Shown: positions 53,347 through 62,586, numbered from the stretch's first letter. The stretch is DNA of 64,000 nucleotides from JASHPR01 sp963833885 (GCA_963833885.1 CAWHZU010000006.1:1-64000); one strand, 5' to 3'. The notes: generated from the sequence alone by a model not told the origin. Translations and numbers: made by a program.

Positions 53347-53669
53347 TCGTCACTCCTCTGACACCGCAGGCTGTTGCGGGTCACGCAATCATCAGCGCCC
53401 GATGGCTCGCCAGTCTGATCGTCACTCGTGATGGATGGTGTCAGATATGACGATATCAGCGAGTCTCGATGTCCCGCATCACCTGCACGTGGCCGCGATT
53501 AGGTTCCGTCCGTAGGCCCGGGGGATGGCGGGCAACCAGATAAAACTGATATGACATTCGCACCGTCATGCAACGAAGAAATCAGCTGTCTTTATCCATG
53601 GCCATCGTCAGAACGATCACTGGCAATATGGACAGACCTGGCCGTACCGTAGTTCGCTAGGCTTCTAAC
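53347..53669. promoter_or_regulatory. Divergent region between the SDR operon and PaaX, with repeated GATATGAC
   Basis: These 323 bp are less G+C rich than their neighbours and have no gene. The octamer GATATGAC occurs at 53444-53451 and 53548-53555, each flanked by a related inverted element (GATATCAG / CTGATATG). The spacing and the neighbouring PaaX gene suggest operators for PaaX or another repressor. No -35/-10 pair was confidently placed. Confidence 0.4.
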
Positions 53670-54620
53670 GTGGCTGTATCTCACTCACCCGCCGACGTTG
53701 CGATCTTCGCTGCGGACGGTGCCCGCGAGATGCGCCCCTCGGGCGTGGCGCAGCGGCCGCCCCGGCTGCTGCTGACGCTGCTCGGGGACTACTGGTGGCA
53801 GCGAACGGAGTCGCTGCCCTCGGCGGCGCTCGTCGCGCTGCTGGCAGAATTCGGAGTTAGCGACTCGGCTGCCCGGGCGGCACTCAGCCGGCTGACCCGT
53901 AACCGGCTGCTGGTAACGTCCAGGAACGGCAGGCGGACCTACGTCCGGCTCAGCGAGCGCGCGGCCCAGATACTCGATGAAGGTGCCCGGCACATATTCT
54001 CGTTCGGCCGCGGTTGCGAGCCGTGGGATGGGATGTGGAGCCTGCTGGCGTTCTCGATTCCGGAGGAAAACCGCGCCGTGCGCGATGCGCTGCGCAGGCA
54101 ACTCCGGTGGCTCGGCTTCGCTCCGCTGTATGACGGACTGTGGGTAGCACCGCGCGACCAGGTCACGGACGTGATCGGCTTGCTTGGCGAGCTTGGCATC
54201 AGCACCGCAACCGCGTTTCGCGCCACGGCGGTCCCTGGCATAGAGCCCGACGGGCTTCCGCAGCGAGCGTGGGACTTGGACGATCTGCGCGCCCGGTACG
54301 ACGCGTTCATCACTGTTGCCGGGCAGTTGCAGGCGCGCGCGCTGGCCGGGCTCATCTCCCCGGTCGAGGCGCTCGTCGCCAGGACTCGCGCCATGGACGA
54401 GTGGCGCACGTTTCCTGGCTTGGATCCCGATCTTCCGGTCGAATTGCTCCCGGCGGAATGGCCGCGGGCGGCCGCTCGCGAGCTGTTCATCACGACCTAC
54501 GATCTGCTGGGGCCGCTGGCCGCGCACCGCGTCCAGCAGATCATCGGCCGCTACAACAGAGACCTTGCCGCCAGGGCCGCCTATCACAGTTCGGAGCTGA
54601 CGACCACGGTCGCGCGGTGA
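53670..54620 (+). CDS. paaX: PaaX-family transcriptional regulator
   Basis: This 316-residue regulator has 'PRLLLTLLGDYWWQRTESLP' then 'SAALVALLAEFGVSDSAARA' and 'ALSRLTRNRLLVTSRNGRRT', the PaaX winged helix-turn-helix, followed by 'WDGMWSLLAFSIPEENRAVR' with 'DALRRQLRWLGFAPLYDGLW', a hallmark of the PaaX central domain. PaaX proteins repress phenylacetate or related aromatic-CoA catabolism and release DNA on binding an aryl-CoA. GTG 53670. It is divergent from the SDR operon and probably controls it and perhaps the CoA-transferase operon. No paa genes are in the window. Confidence 0.85.
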   Translation: MAVSHSPADVAIFAADGAREMRPSGVAQRPPRLLLTLLGDYWWQRTESLPSAALVALLAEFGVSDSAARAALSRLTRNRLLVTSRNGRRTYVRLSERAAQILDEGARHIFSFGRGCEPWDGMWSLLAFSIPEENRAVRDALRRQLRWLGFAPLYDGLWVAPRDQVTDVIGLLGELGISTATAFRATAVPGIEPDGLPQRAWDLDDLRARYDAFITVAGQLQARALAGLISPVEALVARTRAMDEWRTFPGLDPDLPVELLPAEWPRAAARELFITTYDLLGPLAAHRVQQIIGRYNRDLAARAAYHSSELTTTVAR

Positions 54621-54625
54621 GTCGG

Positions 54626-54783
54626 TCAGAAGCTGTCTTTCCTCCGGTTCAGCATCTCCTCATGGCTTGCCGACAGCACCCTCGACGCGGGTTCCCCGGC
54701 GCGGATCCGCCTGGCCATTGCGGTCTCCAGGGCAACGCAGTCCTCTGCCACGGCGACGATGTCCTCAGCCTGCCCGGCCGGCG
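54626..54783 (-). pseudogene. Truncated gene end next to the insertion-sequence remnant
   Basis: A minus-strand frame of about 52 codons reads 'AEDIVAVAEDCVALETAMAR', 'RIRAGEPASRVLSASHEEML' then 'NRRKDSF' before a stop at 54626. It looks like the C-terminus of an enzyme, vaguely like RraA-type aldolases, but is too short to name safely. It is cut exactly where the transposase homology begins, so an insertion likely removed the rest of the gene. Confidence 0.35.
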
Positions 54784-55332
54784 GCATCCTGGCGTGCGAC
54801 TTCATGCACGTTGGACACCGTGCTGCCACAGCGCCTTTATGTCTTGTTCGTGATGGAGATCCAGACCCGCGCTGTGCGCGCCCTAGGCGTGACCGCCCAT
54901 CCGGCCGGGGCCTGGACGGCCCAGCAGGCCCGCAACCTCCTGATGGACCTCGGCGAGCGCGCCAGCAGGTTCAAGTTCCTCATCCGTGACCGGGACAGCA
55001 AGTTCACCGCTACGGTCGACGACGTTTTCGCCGGTAACGGCACGCGGGTGATCAAGACGCCGGTCCGGTCACCGCGGGCGAACTCCTACGCGGAGCGGTT
55101 CGTGGGAACGCTTCGCCGTGAGTGCCTGGATCATGTGCTGATCCTCGGTGAGCGGCATCTCCGCAAGGTGCTGGCCGACTACGCTCGACACTATAACGGG
55201 CACCGTCCGCACCAGGGGCTGCAGCATGCGCCTCCGCTGCACCAGCCCGGCCACGCCGTCGATATCACCGCCCGGATCGAGCGTCGGCGTGCTGTGGGTG
55301 GCCTGATCAGCGAGTACCGAAGAGCAGCGTAG
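54783..55332 (+). pseudogene. Transposase (rve/integrase-core) remnant
   Basis: The C-terminal two thirds of a DDE transposase or integrase-core protein: 'GILACDFMH' in one frame, then one base out of frame 'VDTVLPQRLYVLFVMEIQTR', 'KFLIRDRDSKFTATVDDVF' (catalytic Asp), 'VRSPRANSYAERFVGTLRRE' (catalytic Glu) and 'HRPHQGLQHAPPLHQPG', ending 'VGGLISEYRRAA'. An extra T near 54811 breaks the frame, and the N-terminal DNA-binding part is missing. The second half is well preserved, suggesting a fairly recent element. I did not find matching terminal inverted repeats. Confidence 0.75.
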
Positions 55333-55419
55333 CGAGCGCGAAATGCCAGATCAGCGGCTATGGATGAGTTTTGGCACGGCACAGAGTCCAAGTCGATGGC
55401 CTTGACCTGGCGCTTTGAG

Positions 55420-55462
55420 TGGAGCTAAGGAGATTCGAACTCCTGACCTCTTGCATGCCATG
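55420..55462 (-). tRNA. tRNA-Ala 3' half (integration-site remnant)
   Basis: On the minus strand, from the anticodon loop (CATGGCATG, anticodon GGC) to the discriminator, the sequence matches a bacterial tRNA-Ala: the anticodon stem's 3' arm (GCAAG), variable loop, T-arm with GTTCGAATC and acceptor end (AGCTCCA). The 5' half is absent: upstream of the anticodon loop the sequence is unrelated (GTTAGTGATT). This is the expected structure of an attachment site where an integrase recombined in the anticodon loop and left the tRNA 3' end, so it is not a functional tRNA. Confidence 0.65.
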
Positions 55463-55674
55463 AATCACTAACGAGTTCCCCGACCAGGCCATATGTGGCC
55501 TGACCAGGGCCAGCACAAGCTCACGCGAGCTGCGACCGGCTCAGGCGAGCCCTCCATGGCGGGATTTGCCCCTCAAACTGCCCCTCAACATGATCTCCGA
55601 TGACCCGCCCAGCGGCCCGGGGGTGACAGGGCCGAACACGAGTTCGTCCTCGCCCCGGACTGAAGCGCAGAAAA

Positions 55675-56031
55675 TCAGCCACCCGCAGCAGGAGCGGGCT
55701 CGCGCTGCCGCGTCCCGGATCCGCTCCGCGCTGCTTCAGGAGTCGTAGATACCGTGGTTGCCGACGCGTAGCCACACCACGACCGTTTCGCGACCTCTGC
55801 CAGCCGGAACAGTGCCCGGCCATCGGGTCCCGCGAATCTCCATGTCATCGAGTAGTCCACGCCGATCCGGTGGACGCGCAGCGCCCTCGGCCACGGCACC
55901 GCCCCCTTGTGAGCGCCAGCGTCCAGCGCGGGACGGAGAATCTCATGCACGGCCTGCACGAACAACTTGCGGTGCTCGTCAGGCAGGCGGCGCAGGTCAA
56001 CCAGGAAACCAGGCGTGCGAACATACTTCAT
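55675..56031 (-). pseudogene. RelE/ParE-like toxin with altered C-terminus
   Basis: From ATG 56031 the protein reads 'MKYVRTPGFLVDLRRLPDEH', with RelE-superfamily character, and 'VHRIGVDYSMTWRFAGPDGR' then 'ALFRLAEVA'. In the other copy (7557-7743) the reading continues to 'GETVVVWLRVGNRGIYDS'. Here four bases (CTGC) are absent near 55792, so the frame runs on through unrelated residues to 55675 instead of stopping at 55736. The C-terminal residues lost usually contribute to the ribonuclease or gyrase-poisoning site, so the toxin is probably inactive. The start overlaps the antitoxin stop by four bases. Confidence 0.6.
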
Positions 56032-56282
56032 TCGCCTGCGCCGAGATCGGCCACCAGCGCTTCCATCGAGTCGTACACCTTGCCGTCAGGGACATCATCA
56101 CCGGGCCGGGACGGGTACCGGCTCTCGTGAGCGACCCAGTACAGCTCAGCCTCACGCTGCTCCAGCGCCTTGAGCGCGCGATACTCCTCCAGCGGGACCA
56201 CGACCGCCTCGACCTGGCCTGCCCTGAAGATCACCTGATGATCGGTGATCTCGGCATCGAAAGACAGGGAACCCTCGCTCAT
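56028..56282 (-). CDS. Antitoxin of a RelE-like toxin-antitoxin pair
   Basis: This 84-residue protein has N-terminal 'MSEGSLSFDAEITDHQVIFR', then 'AGQVEAVVVPLEEYRALKAL' and 'EQREAELYWVAHESRY', with an acidic tail 'VYDSMEALVADLGAGE'. The VPLEEYRALK stretch matches the Phd/YefM-type antitoxin style. ATG 56282. The stop overlaps the toxin start (ATGA), the usual gene order of antitoxin then toxin. With the toxin broken, the antitoxin may survive simply because it protects against another copy. Confidence 0.6.
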   Translation of the reverse strand: MSEGSLSFDAEITDHQVIFRAGQVEAVVVPLEEYRALKALEQREAELYWVAHESRYPSRPGDDVPDGKVYDSMEALVADLGAGE

Positions 56283-57110
56283 GCCAACGAGACTACTCCC
56301 CGGAGAAACACGGGCCAGCATCCCGGCTGAGCGGCCACGTCCTCCCTCCGCTAGGCGGCCAGGGAACCGCAAGCGCGCGGACGAATCATGACATAGCTCC
56401 CTTAAGGAGACCCTGCCTTCAACGGTAACCTGCTGGGCCGATCTAGTCACCTGCAAGGGGATCGCGTAGAACACTTCCGCCAACTACCAGCGGCCGTACG
56501 CCTGGGCACCGACCAGGCAGTCGAACTGCTGGACGACTTCTCAGGGACGCTGGAGCGAAACGAGGAAGAGCTCTACTTCCACGTCGCGCTGGTCCTGACC
56601 AGACGGCCGGGATGCCCCGAATCCGAGACCATCGGCCGCCAGCGACATCGCGTCTTAGGCGCGCACCGGTACCACAGCTCCTCGAACCCGCTCATGCAGA
56701 TCGGGAGTTCACGTGGTGGGTGCGGGTGCGCCGCAAGTTGGGCTTTCACGGCTTCGGCCGCGACGCTAAGAGGGATCCTCTCCTGCTCGACGCGGAGCGG
56801 GTCCACGACGGATCGAGCAGGCGCTCATACAGCTGCCGCTCGGCGGCGGTGAGGTGCAAGAGCGGCCGACAGGCCGTCGCGGTCAGCGGGTTGCCGCGGG
56901 CGTCGGTCGACGTGCCGAACCGCTCATACCGCTCGTACATCGCCAGGTCCATCAGCACGCTGGTGACCGGGACCGCCGTTGCCGCCCGGCCAATTTATGC
57001 CACTGATGTCGTGGGATGGGGCGTGGTCGAACACCCGCACCCAAGATCGTTCCGCGTATGTTCCGGATCATGCCTTGTGGAGCGCGCACAGCCGGGTCGT
57101 ACAGGCACGG
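56283..57110. other. Decayed region with gene fragments
   Basis: No complete gene is convincing here. On the minus strand two frames carry protein-like sequence that appears to be one broken gene: 56746-56958 ('PLLHLTAAERQLYERLLDPS') and, one frame over, 56573-56806 ('EQERIPLSVAAEAVKAQLAA' then 'HPHPPRELPICMSGFEELWY'). I recognise no family. Bases 56453-56470 match 7742-7759. The region sits between the toxin-antitoxin scar and a small intact gene, as expected of a hot spot for insertions and deletions. Confidence 0.4.
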
Positions 57111-57527
57111 TCACGTTGGTGACCCACCTCCGCTTAGTTCGTCAGCGGTGGCGATACGGATCTCGGCGGCCGCGACGAAAATGAGGTTGGACTCGACGGT
57201 GATCATCCATCCTTCGTCGGTGGTGCCGTCGGGATTGATGCGAGCGGCAGACGCGAAGACGTTCGCGCGGGCTCCAGTAGCTATGACAATGACGGTGTCC
57301 CCCGTCATGAAGTCGATCGCGCTGGACCGCTGGTGCCACCGTGCGATGACATCGTCGCTGGTCAGCTCCAGATCACCAATATGCTGTCCGGCTACTTGAT
57401 AATCCAGTCCGTAGTAGCCGTCCGTGTCCGTACTCATTGACACAGCGAAGGGATGGTCCTTCTCGTCCATTATCTCCATAAGACCGTCGGCAGGCCCGCC
57501 GACGAAGTGCACCATTTGTTCGCACAT
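57111..57527 (-). CDS. Hypothetical protein (138 aa)
   Basis: This 138-residue protein has no recognised domain. It starts 'MCEQMVHFVGGPADGLMEIM' and has a beta-rich, mixed sequence ('HIGDLELTSDDVIARWHQRS', 'DTVIVIATGARANVFASAAR', 'GWMITVESNLIFVAAAEIRI'). No signal peptide or membrane helix is seen. ATG 57527 was preferred over 57629 because AAGGAA lies 8 bases upstream and the first 34 residues of the longer form look unlike the rest. It is flanked by decayed DNA on one side and by an A+T-richer stretch on the other. Confidence 0.55.
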   Translation of the reverse strand: MCEQMVHFVGGPADGLMEIMDEKDHPFAVSMSTDTDGYYGLDYQVAGQHIGDLELTSDDVIARWHQRSSAIDFMTGDTVIVIATGARANVFASAARINPDGTTDEGWMITVESNLIFVAAAEIRIATADELSGGGSPT

Positions 57528-57940
57528 CGCATAATTCCTTGCGTCGCGTTGCTTCCTTTCTCTGGCAAAGAGTACGTCGTTGGGAAGGTGCCGTTTACAG
57601 TTAAGCGTTAAACTTAAGACGACATTCATGACACTTGGAACAAACGTAATATGCGAGCGCCCAGTATTTCAAAGTGGAAACCGCCGACTTGAGGTGATAT
57701 TGGGCCGGGCGCCAGCAGATGACACCTTTACTAAGACTCTGCTCGGCCGGTCAACGCGAACACCATTCATGATCCTGGGTTCTTTGTGGCATGAGTGCAC
57801 AATGGACAATCAAGCATTTCCTGAAATGGTGCTCAAACGGCTGAGAGCGCCTGGGCGCCGTTGCGTTCTGAGGTCCCAGACGTGCTGTTTCCGGCGTGGC
57901 GATAAGAAGCAGATACGTGATCTGCTGACATTGTGTCGCC
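57528..57940. other. A+T-richer intergenic stretch
   Basis: This 413 bp stretch has visibly lower G+C than its surroundings and no supported gene. It holds the divergent promoters of the 138-residue protein and the flavin oxidase. A TTAAG / CTTAA inverted repeat lies at 57601-57617. The composition shift could mark acquired DNA. Confidence 0.4.
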
Positions 57941-59659
57941 ATGGGAGCTGGCGAGGAATTCGAAAAGGACACGCCGGTGGCGGTTCCCGCGGACCGCTAC
58001 AGCCGCCGCGAGGCCTTGCGCTGGGGCAGCGGCGCGGCGGTGGCGGCTGCGCTCACGCCGGCGCTGCTCGCGAGCGGCTGCGCGCCCGCGGCGGCGCGTG
58101 CTGCCGGCGAGGTGGACGTGGCTATCGTCGGCGGGGGTCCGTCCGGCCTTTATGCCGCCTACAGGCTGCTCACCGGCACGCCTGCGTCCGGTTCGCCGGT
58201 CGCGAGGGGGTCAGGGCCAGGGGGCAGGCCATCGGTGGCCGTATTCGAGGCGGCGGATCGCCTGGGCGGCCGGATCTGGTCGGCTGTCCCGCCGGGCGCA
58301 CCGCATCTCATCGCAGAATTTGGGGGGATGCGGTTCCTGAAGACCCAGGAGATCGTCCCGAGGCTGGTTCGCGCCCTGCGGTTGCGCTCGGTTCCGTTCA
58401 GTCACGGCGACGGGCGGAATCTGGCCTACCTGCGGGGGGTACGGTTCCGCCAGGAGCAATACGCGGATCCGGCGGTGGTTCCGTACCCGCTGCCGGCGAG
58501 CGAGGCGGGCCGGACGCCCGCCCAGTTGATGCTCCGCGCGATCGACGCCTACGTCCCGCGCGCGGCCACGCTCTCGCCGCCTGAGTGGGAACAGGTCAAG
58601 AAGACGGCGAGCTATGACGGGGAGCTGCTGGCTGACCAGGGCTTCTGGAATCTCGCCCAGCAGGTACTCGGCCCGGAAGGCTTCGACCTTGTTGCTGACG
58701 GCATCGGCTATCCGACCCTGTTCGAGAACTGGAACGCGGTCGAGCAGATGCAGGCCGTTGCCGGCGACTTTGCCCCCGGCGCCGCGTACTTCACCACAGC
58801 TGGCGGCTACCAGCGGCTTCCGCTGACTCTTGGGGCCATGGCCCGGCACGCGGGCGCCGCGATTCATTTGCAGCATCCAGTCGTCCGCGTCGAGCCATCC
58901 ACCGGCGGCGGAGTCTCCCTCACGGTCGCCGGGCCCGGCGGGGCCACCAGCCGCGTCACTGCCCGCCACGTGATCATGGCCATTCCTGCCGACCCGCTGT
59001 CCCGGCTGGCCGAGCGGAGCCCGTTCCTGCAGGACGCCACGCTCACTGCGGCTCTGGCCACCGTGGGTACTTCCCCGGCCAGCAAGATGTTCCTCGCCTT
59101 CAAAAGCCCCTGGTGGTCGGCTCTGGGTATCACCGGCGGCAGCTCGATCACGGACCTGCCGATCAAACGCTGCTGGTACTTCGGCACCGAAGGCCAGCAG
59201 CCGGGCGCTAACCCAGCCAACCAGCATTCCCTGCTCATGTGCTACAACGATCTGAGCCAGGCCGGTTACTGGAACGGATATCAGTCGGCCAGTGCTTTCA
59301 ACGGGCCGCCTGCCCCGCGTACGTCCCCCCGCGCGCTGGTCGACAGCGCCGTCGCGCAGCTCAGCGACCTGCACGGGGTCAGGGTGCCGACTCCGTACTG
59401 GAGCGGCTTCATCGACTGGCAAAACCTGCCGTACGGCAACGCGTTCCACGCCTGGCAGGTGCACGCCCGAAGCTGGCAGATCATCCCCTACCTGCGGCAG
59501 CCGCTCGACGGCACCAGGCTGTCCATCTGCGGCGACTGCTGGTCACCGGCACAGAACTGGATCGAGTCGGGCCTGACCACAACGGAGGGCCTGCTGCAAT
59601 CCACCTTCCGCTACCGGCCACCACCATGGCTGCCCGAAGGCACCGGCATCTCCACCTGA
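57941..59659 (+). CDS. FAD-dependent amine/amino-acid oxidase-like protein, Tat lipoprotein
   Basis: This 572-residue flavoprotein is of the monoamine oxidase / L-amino acid oxidase superfamily. The N-terminus carries a twin-arginine motif (SRREALRWG) followed by a hydrophobic stretch ending in the lipobox-like LASGC, so it is probably exported folded and anchored to the outer face of the membrane. FAD-binding 'VDVAIVGGGPSGLYAAYRLL' (GxGxxG), 'EAADRLGGRIWS' and 'EFGGMRFLK' are typical. The C-terminal 'RLSICGDCWSPAQNWIESGL' contacts FAD. The substrate (an amine or amino acid) is unknown. Start ATG 57941; no better start seen. Confidence 0.85.
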   Translation: MGAGEEFEKDTPVAVPADRYSRREALRWGSGAAVAAALTPALLASGCAPAAARAAGEVDVAIVGGGPSGLYAAYRLLTGTPASGSPVARGSGPGGRPSVAVFEAADRLGGRIWSAVPPGAPHLIAEFGGMRFLKTQEIVPRLVRALRLRSVPFSHGDGRNLAYLRGVRFRQEQYADPAVVPYPLPASEAGRTPAQLMLRAIDAYVPRAATLSPPEWEQVKKTASYDGELLADQGFWNLAQQVLGPEGFDLVADGIGYPTLFENWNAVEQMQAVAGDFAPGAAYFTTAGGYQRLPLTLGAMARHAGAAIHLQHPVVRVEPSTGGGVSLTVAGPGGATSRVTARHVIMAIPADPLSRLAERSPFLQDATLTAALATVGTSPASKMFLAFKSPWWSALGITGGSSITDLPIKRCWYFGTEGQQPGANPANQHSLLMCYNDLSQAGYWNGYQSASAFNGPPAPRTSPRALVDSAVAQLSDLHGVRVPTPYWSGFIDWQNLPYGNAFHAWQVHARSWQIIPYLRQPLDGTRLSICGDCWSPAQNWIESGLTTTEGLLQSTFRYRPPPWLPEGTGIST

Positions 59660-59682
59660 CCGCGTCATCGTCACAAGGGGGG

Positions 59683-61835
59683 TCAGGTGAATTTGCTGGT
59701 GTCGTTTGTGAGCGGCTGCTGGGCCCAGATGGTCTTGCCGGTTTGGGTGTATCTGGTTCCCCATCGCTTGGCCAGCCGGGCGACCAGCATCAGGCCGCGG
59801 CCGTCCTCGTCGTAGCGGTCGGCCCGGCGCTGGCGTGGTGCGGTCACGCTGGCGTCGGACACCTCGCAGTGCAAGGCGGTGTCGAGGATCATCCGCAGCT
59901 GGATGGGAGGCTGGGCGTGCCGGATGGCGTTGGTCACCAGCTCGCTGACGAGCAGTTCGGTGGTGGGAGTGAGTTCCTGCAGGTTCCATGCCGCCAGCTG
60001 GCAGGCAGCCCGGGCGCGGGATTCGGCCACGACGGCTGGGTCTGCGGGCAGGTCCCAGGACACGACCCTGTCGGGTGGCAGCGCGGCCGTGCGGGCGATG
60101 AGCAGGGCCGCATCGTCGTCTGCGGCCGGGCCGGGAATCAGCCTCTGGGTCAGCCTGTCGCACACCGTTTCCAGGGACAGCTGGCCGCTGTTCTGGCTCA
60201 GTGCGTTGAGCAGGGCCGTCAGCCCGGCGTCGATGTCGCGGTCACGGGATTCGACCAGCCCGTCGGTGAACATGGCCAGCAGGCTGCCCTCGGGTAGCTC
60301 GATCTGGCGTTCCTCGAACGGGACCCCGCCCACGCCGAGCGGGGGCCGGCTGGCAGGTCCAGGTATTCCGGGTCGCTGCCAGGGGTCATGACGGCAGGGG
60401 CCGGGTGGCCGGCGCGGGCCAGGGTGCAGCAGCGGGTGACCGGATCGTAGACGGCGAACAGGCACGTCGCGGTCAGGTCTCTGGTGTCGGAGTGCTCGTC
60501 GGCCATCCGGGTCACCACGTCGTCGAGACGGGTCAGCAGTTCCTCGGGCTCCAGGTCAAGGTCGGCCAGGGTGCGGACTGCGGTGCGCAGCTGGCCCATG
60601 GTGGCGGCGGCGTGGATGCCATGGCCGGCGACGTCCCCGGCGACCAGTCCGACCCGGCTGCCGGACAGCTCGATCACATCCAGCCAGTCACCGCCCACCG
60701 TCACGCCGGCCTGCCCCGGCAGGTACCGGGTAGCGACTGCGACGGCGCCCTGGGCCGGCTGGCCGTTTTGCAGCAGGCTGTGCTGCAGGGCGAGCGCGGT
60801 GGCATGCTCACGGGTGTACCGCCGGGCGTTGTCGATGCACACCGCTGCCCGGGCCACGATCTCTTCGGCCAGGGCCAGGTCATCGTCGGTGAACCGGCCG
60901 GGGCGCTGGTGCCGGATGAACACCGCGACGCCGAACATCGCCCCCCGCGCGCGCAGCGGGACCGCCATGAACGAATGGAACCCGAACTGGCGGGCGATGC
61001 GGCTGCGGGCCGGGTCGCCCGCCTCCCATCGCCGGAAGTCATCCCTGGCCGGGTTCTCGATCACGGTCATACCCGACGCCAGCGCCCGCGCGGCCGACGA
61101 GCCGGGCGGGTAGGCAGCCACCTGCCCCAGGCCGACGACAATCTCGGGCGCGCCAGCCAGCACCGACCGGAAGGCCATCCGCCTGAGAAGAACCGCATCC
61201 CCGGCCGGGCCGGTCACCGGCTCATCTCCGCGAAGTACCGATTCCTGGATGTCGATCATTGCCACGTCCGCTAGCCCCGGGACGGCCACCTCCGCCAGTT
61301 CCGCGGCTGTGCGGGCCAGCTCAAGAGTGCTGCCGATCCGCTTACTGGCCTCGTTCACCAGCGCCAGCCGCTGGCGCGCCAGATCACGCTCGGTCACCTC
61401 GAACGTCACCGCCAGCGCGCCGCACACGACGCCCCCGCCATCGCGTACCGGCGTGATGCTGACCAGCCAGGCCCGCTCCTGGCCGCTACTCCCCGCTTCC
61501 CCGGAGGTCTGCCACGTGACATGCTCACCCGTCGCTATCGCCCGCCGTGCCGCCGCCTCGAATGACGCGGCGTGCGCCGGCCCGAATCCGGGGTCCGGCG
61601 ACAGCTCAGCAGGCCTAAGGCCAATCACCGCCGATTCGTCCTTCAGGCCCAAGGCACGCAGATCAGCCTGGTTCATGCGAACATAACGGATATCATTGTC
61701 ATAAAGAGAAATGCGCACAGCCGACTGCGCGAACGCCCGGTCCAGCAGCAGCCCTGGGTCAAGCCCGCGGCCGTGCCCGTCTCCCGTGCCCGTCTCGCCC
61801 GCCATCCCTTCGCCGAGACCCCGCCCCGGGAACAT
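59683..61835 (-). pseudogene. SpoIIE-type PP2C phosphatase with PAS, GAF and anti-sigma kinase domains, frame-broken
   Basis: The N-terminal frame (61835 leftwards) encodes a PAS-like domain ('RISLYDNDIRYVRMNQADLR'), a GAF domain (about 60850-61300; 'FMAVPLRARGAMFGVAVFIR') and the start of a SpoIIE phosphatase ('GVTVGGDWLDVIELSGSRVG', 'VAGDVAGHGIHAAATMGQLR'). Near 60341-60345 one G of a run seems missing. The second frame continues with 'LLAMFTDGLVESRDRDIDAG', 'DDDAALLIART' and an HATPase_c anti-sigma kinase domain ('TTELLVSELVTNAIRHAQPP', 'DEDGRGLMLVARLAKRWGTR') to 59683. Restored, it is a typical actinobacterial regulator of about 717 residues that controls a partner-switching sigma cascade. 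The break may be a sequencing error. Confidence 0.8.
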
Positions 61836-62586
61836 TGCCGTCGGCCGTTAGCTGCGGCCGTGCGCTGCGTTACGCACCCGAACGGGCCGCCTCATGCACA
61901 CCTTCATGCACAGTAAGGCCCACTCTGCTCAATTCTCAAATCACAGCCGTTAGCTTCGCGAACCTCATTAAAACTGTCAGTATTGCGACATAATGGGCCA
62001 TCTCGCTGGCTAGGGATCCACGCGAACGGACGTACTGGATCGAATCAGAAGCTGATGCCCGCCGCGCTGGCCGGGGTGCTGGCGATCATCGGCCGACATC
62101 ACCGAGCGCGCCGGCCAGGTCATCGTCACCGGCCAGGAGGCCGCCGAGTACATCACCCGCACCCGGACCGGGAGCGCACCCGGCACACCGTGAACAGCGA
62201 CTGTTCCGCCATCCGGCCCGGGAAGGACACTGGGCCGGCCCGTTCCTGGACCTGCTGGCCACCGCCGGGGCCACCACCCCACGATGCCCTTCAGGCCGGG
62301 CGACGCGACAGGTCGGGGCGCAGAGGCAGACGGGAGCATCAGCCGCAGCAGCAGGCCGGGCTTCCCGGTGTAGAGCCGGCCCGAAGAGGGAAAGGAGCCG
62401 CCCGAGGCGCCCGGCCGGTCCGGCGGTGATGTCGTCCCCGGACGCCGGAGATCGCATGAACGATCGCGAACTGGTCTACACCCCCGCCGGGTCTTGGTAC
62501 TCGCCACCGTCACCGAACTGCCCAGCCTGGGGCCGGCCGGTGCGGGCAGCGCGGCGTAGCCCTTTCCCTGCGATTAGATAAACGGC
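61836..62586. other. Region with gene debris, no convincing intact gene
   Basis: After about 150 bp of intergenic DNA upstream of the phosphatase, one plus-strand frame near 62045-62193 reads 'LMPAALAGVLAIIG' and, one base over, 'ADITERAGQVIVTGQEAAEY' and 'ITRTRTGSAPGTP' then stop, which looks like a small broken gene of unknown type. Nothing recognisable lies in 62194-62586. Confidence 0.35.

Noticed and set aside
57580..58584. 334-codon plus-strand frame running into the flavin oxidase gene
   Set aside because: Its downstream two thirds are in another frame of the oxidase, which has clear FAD motifs; the upstream part has no protein-like pattern.
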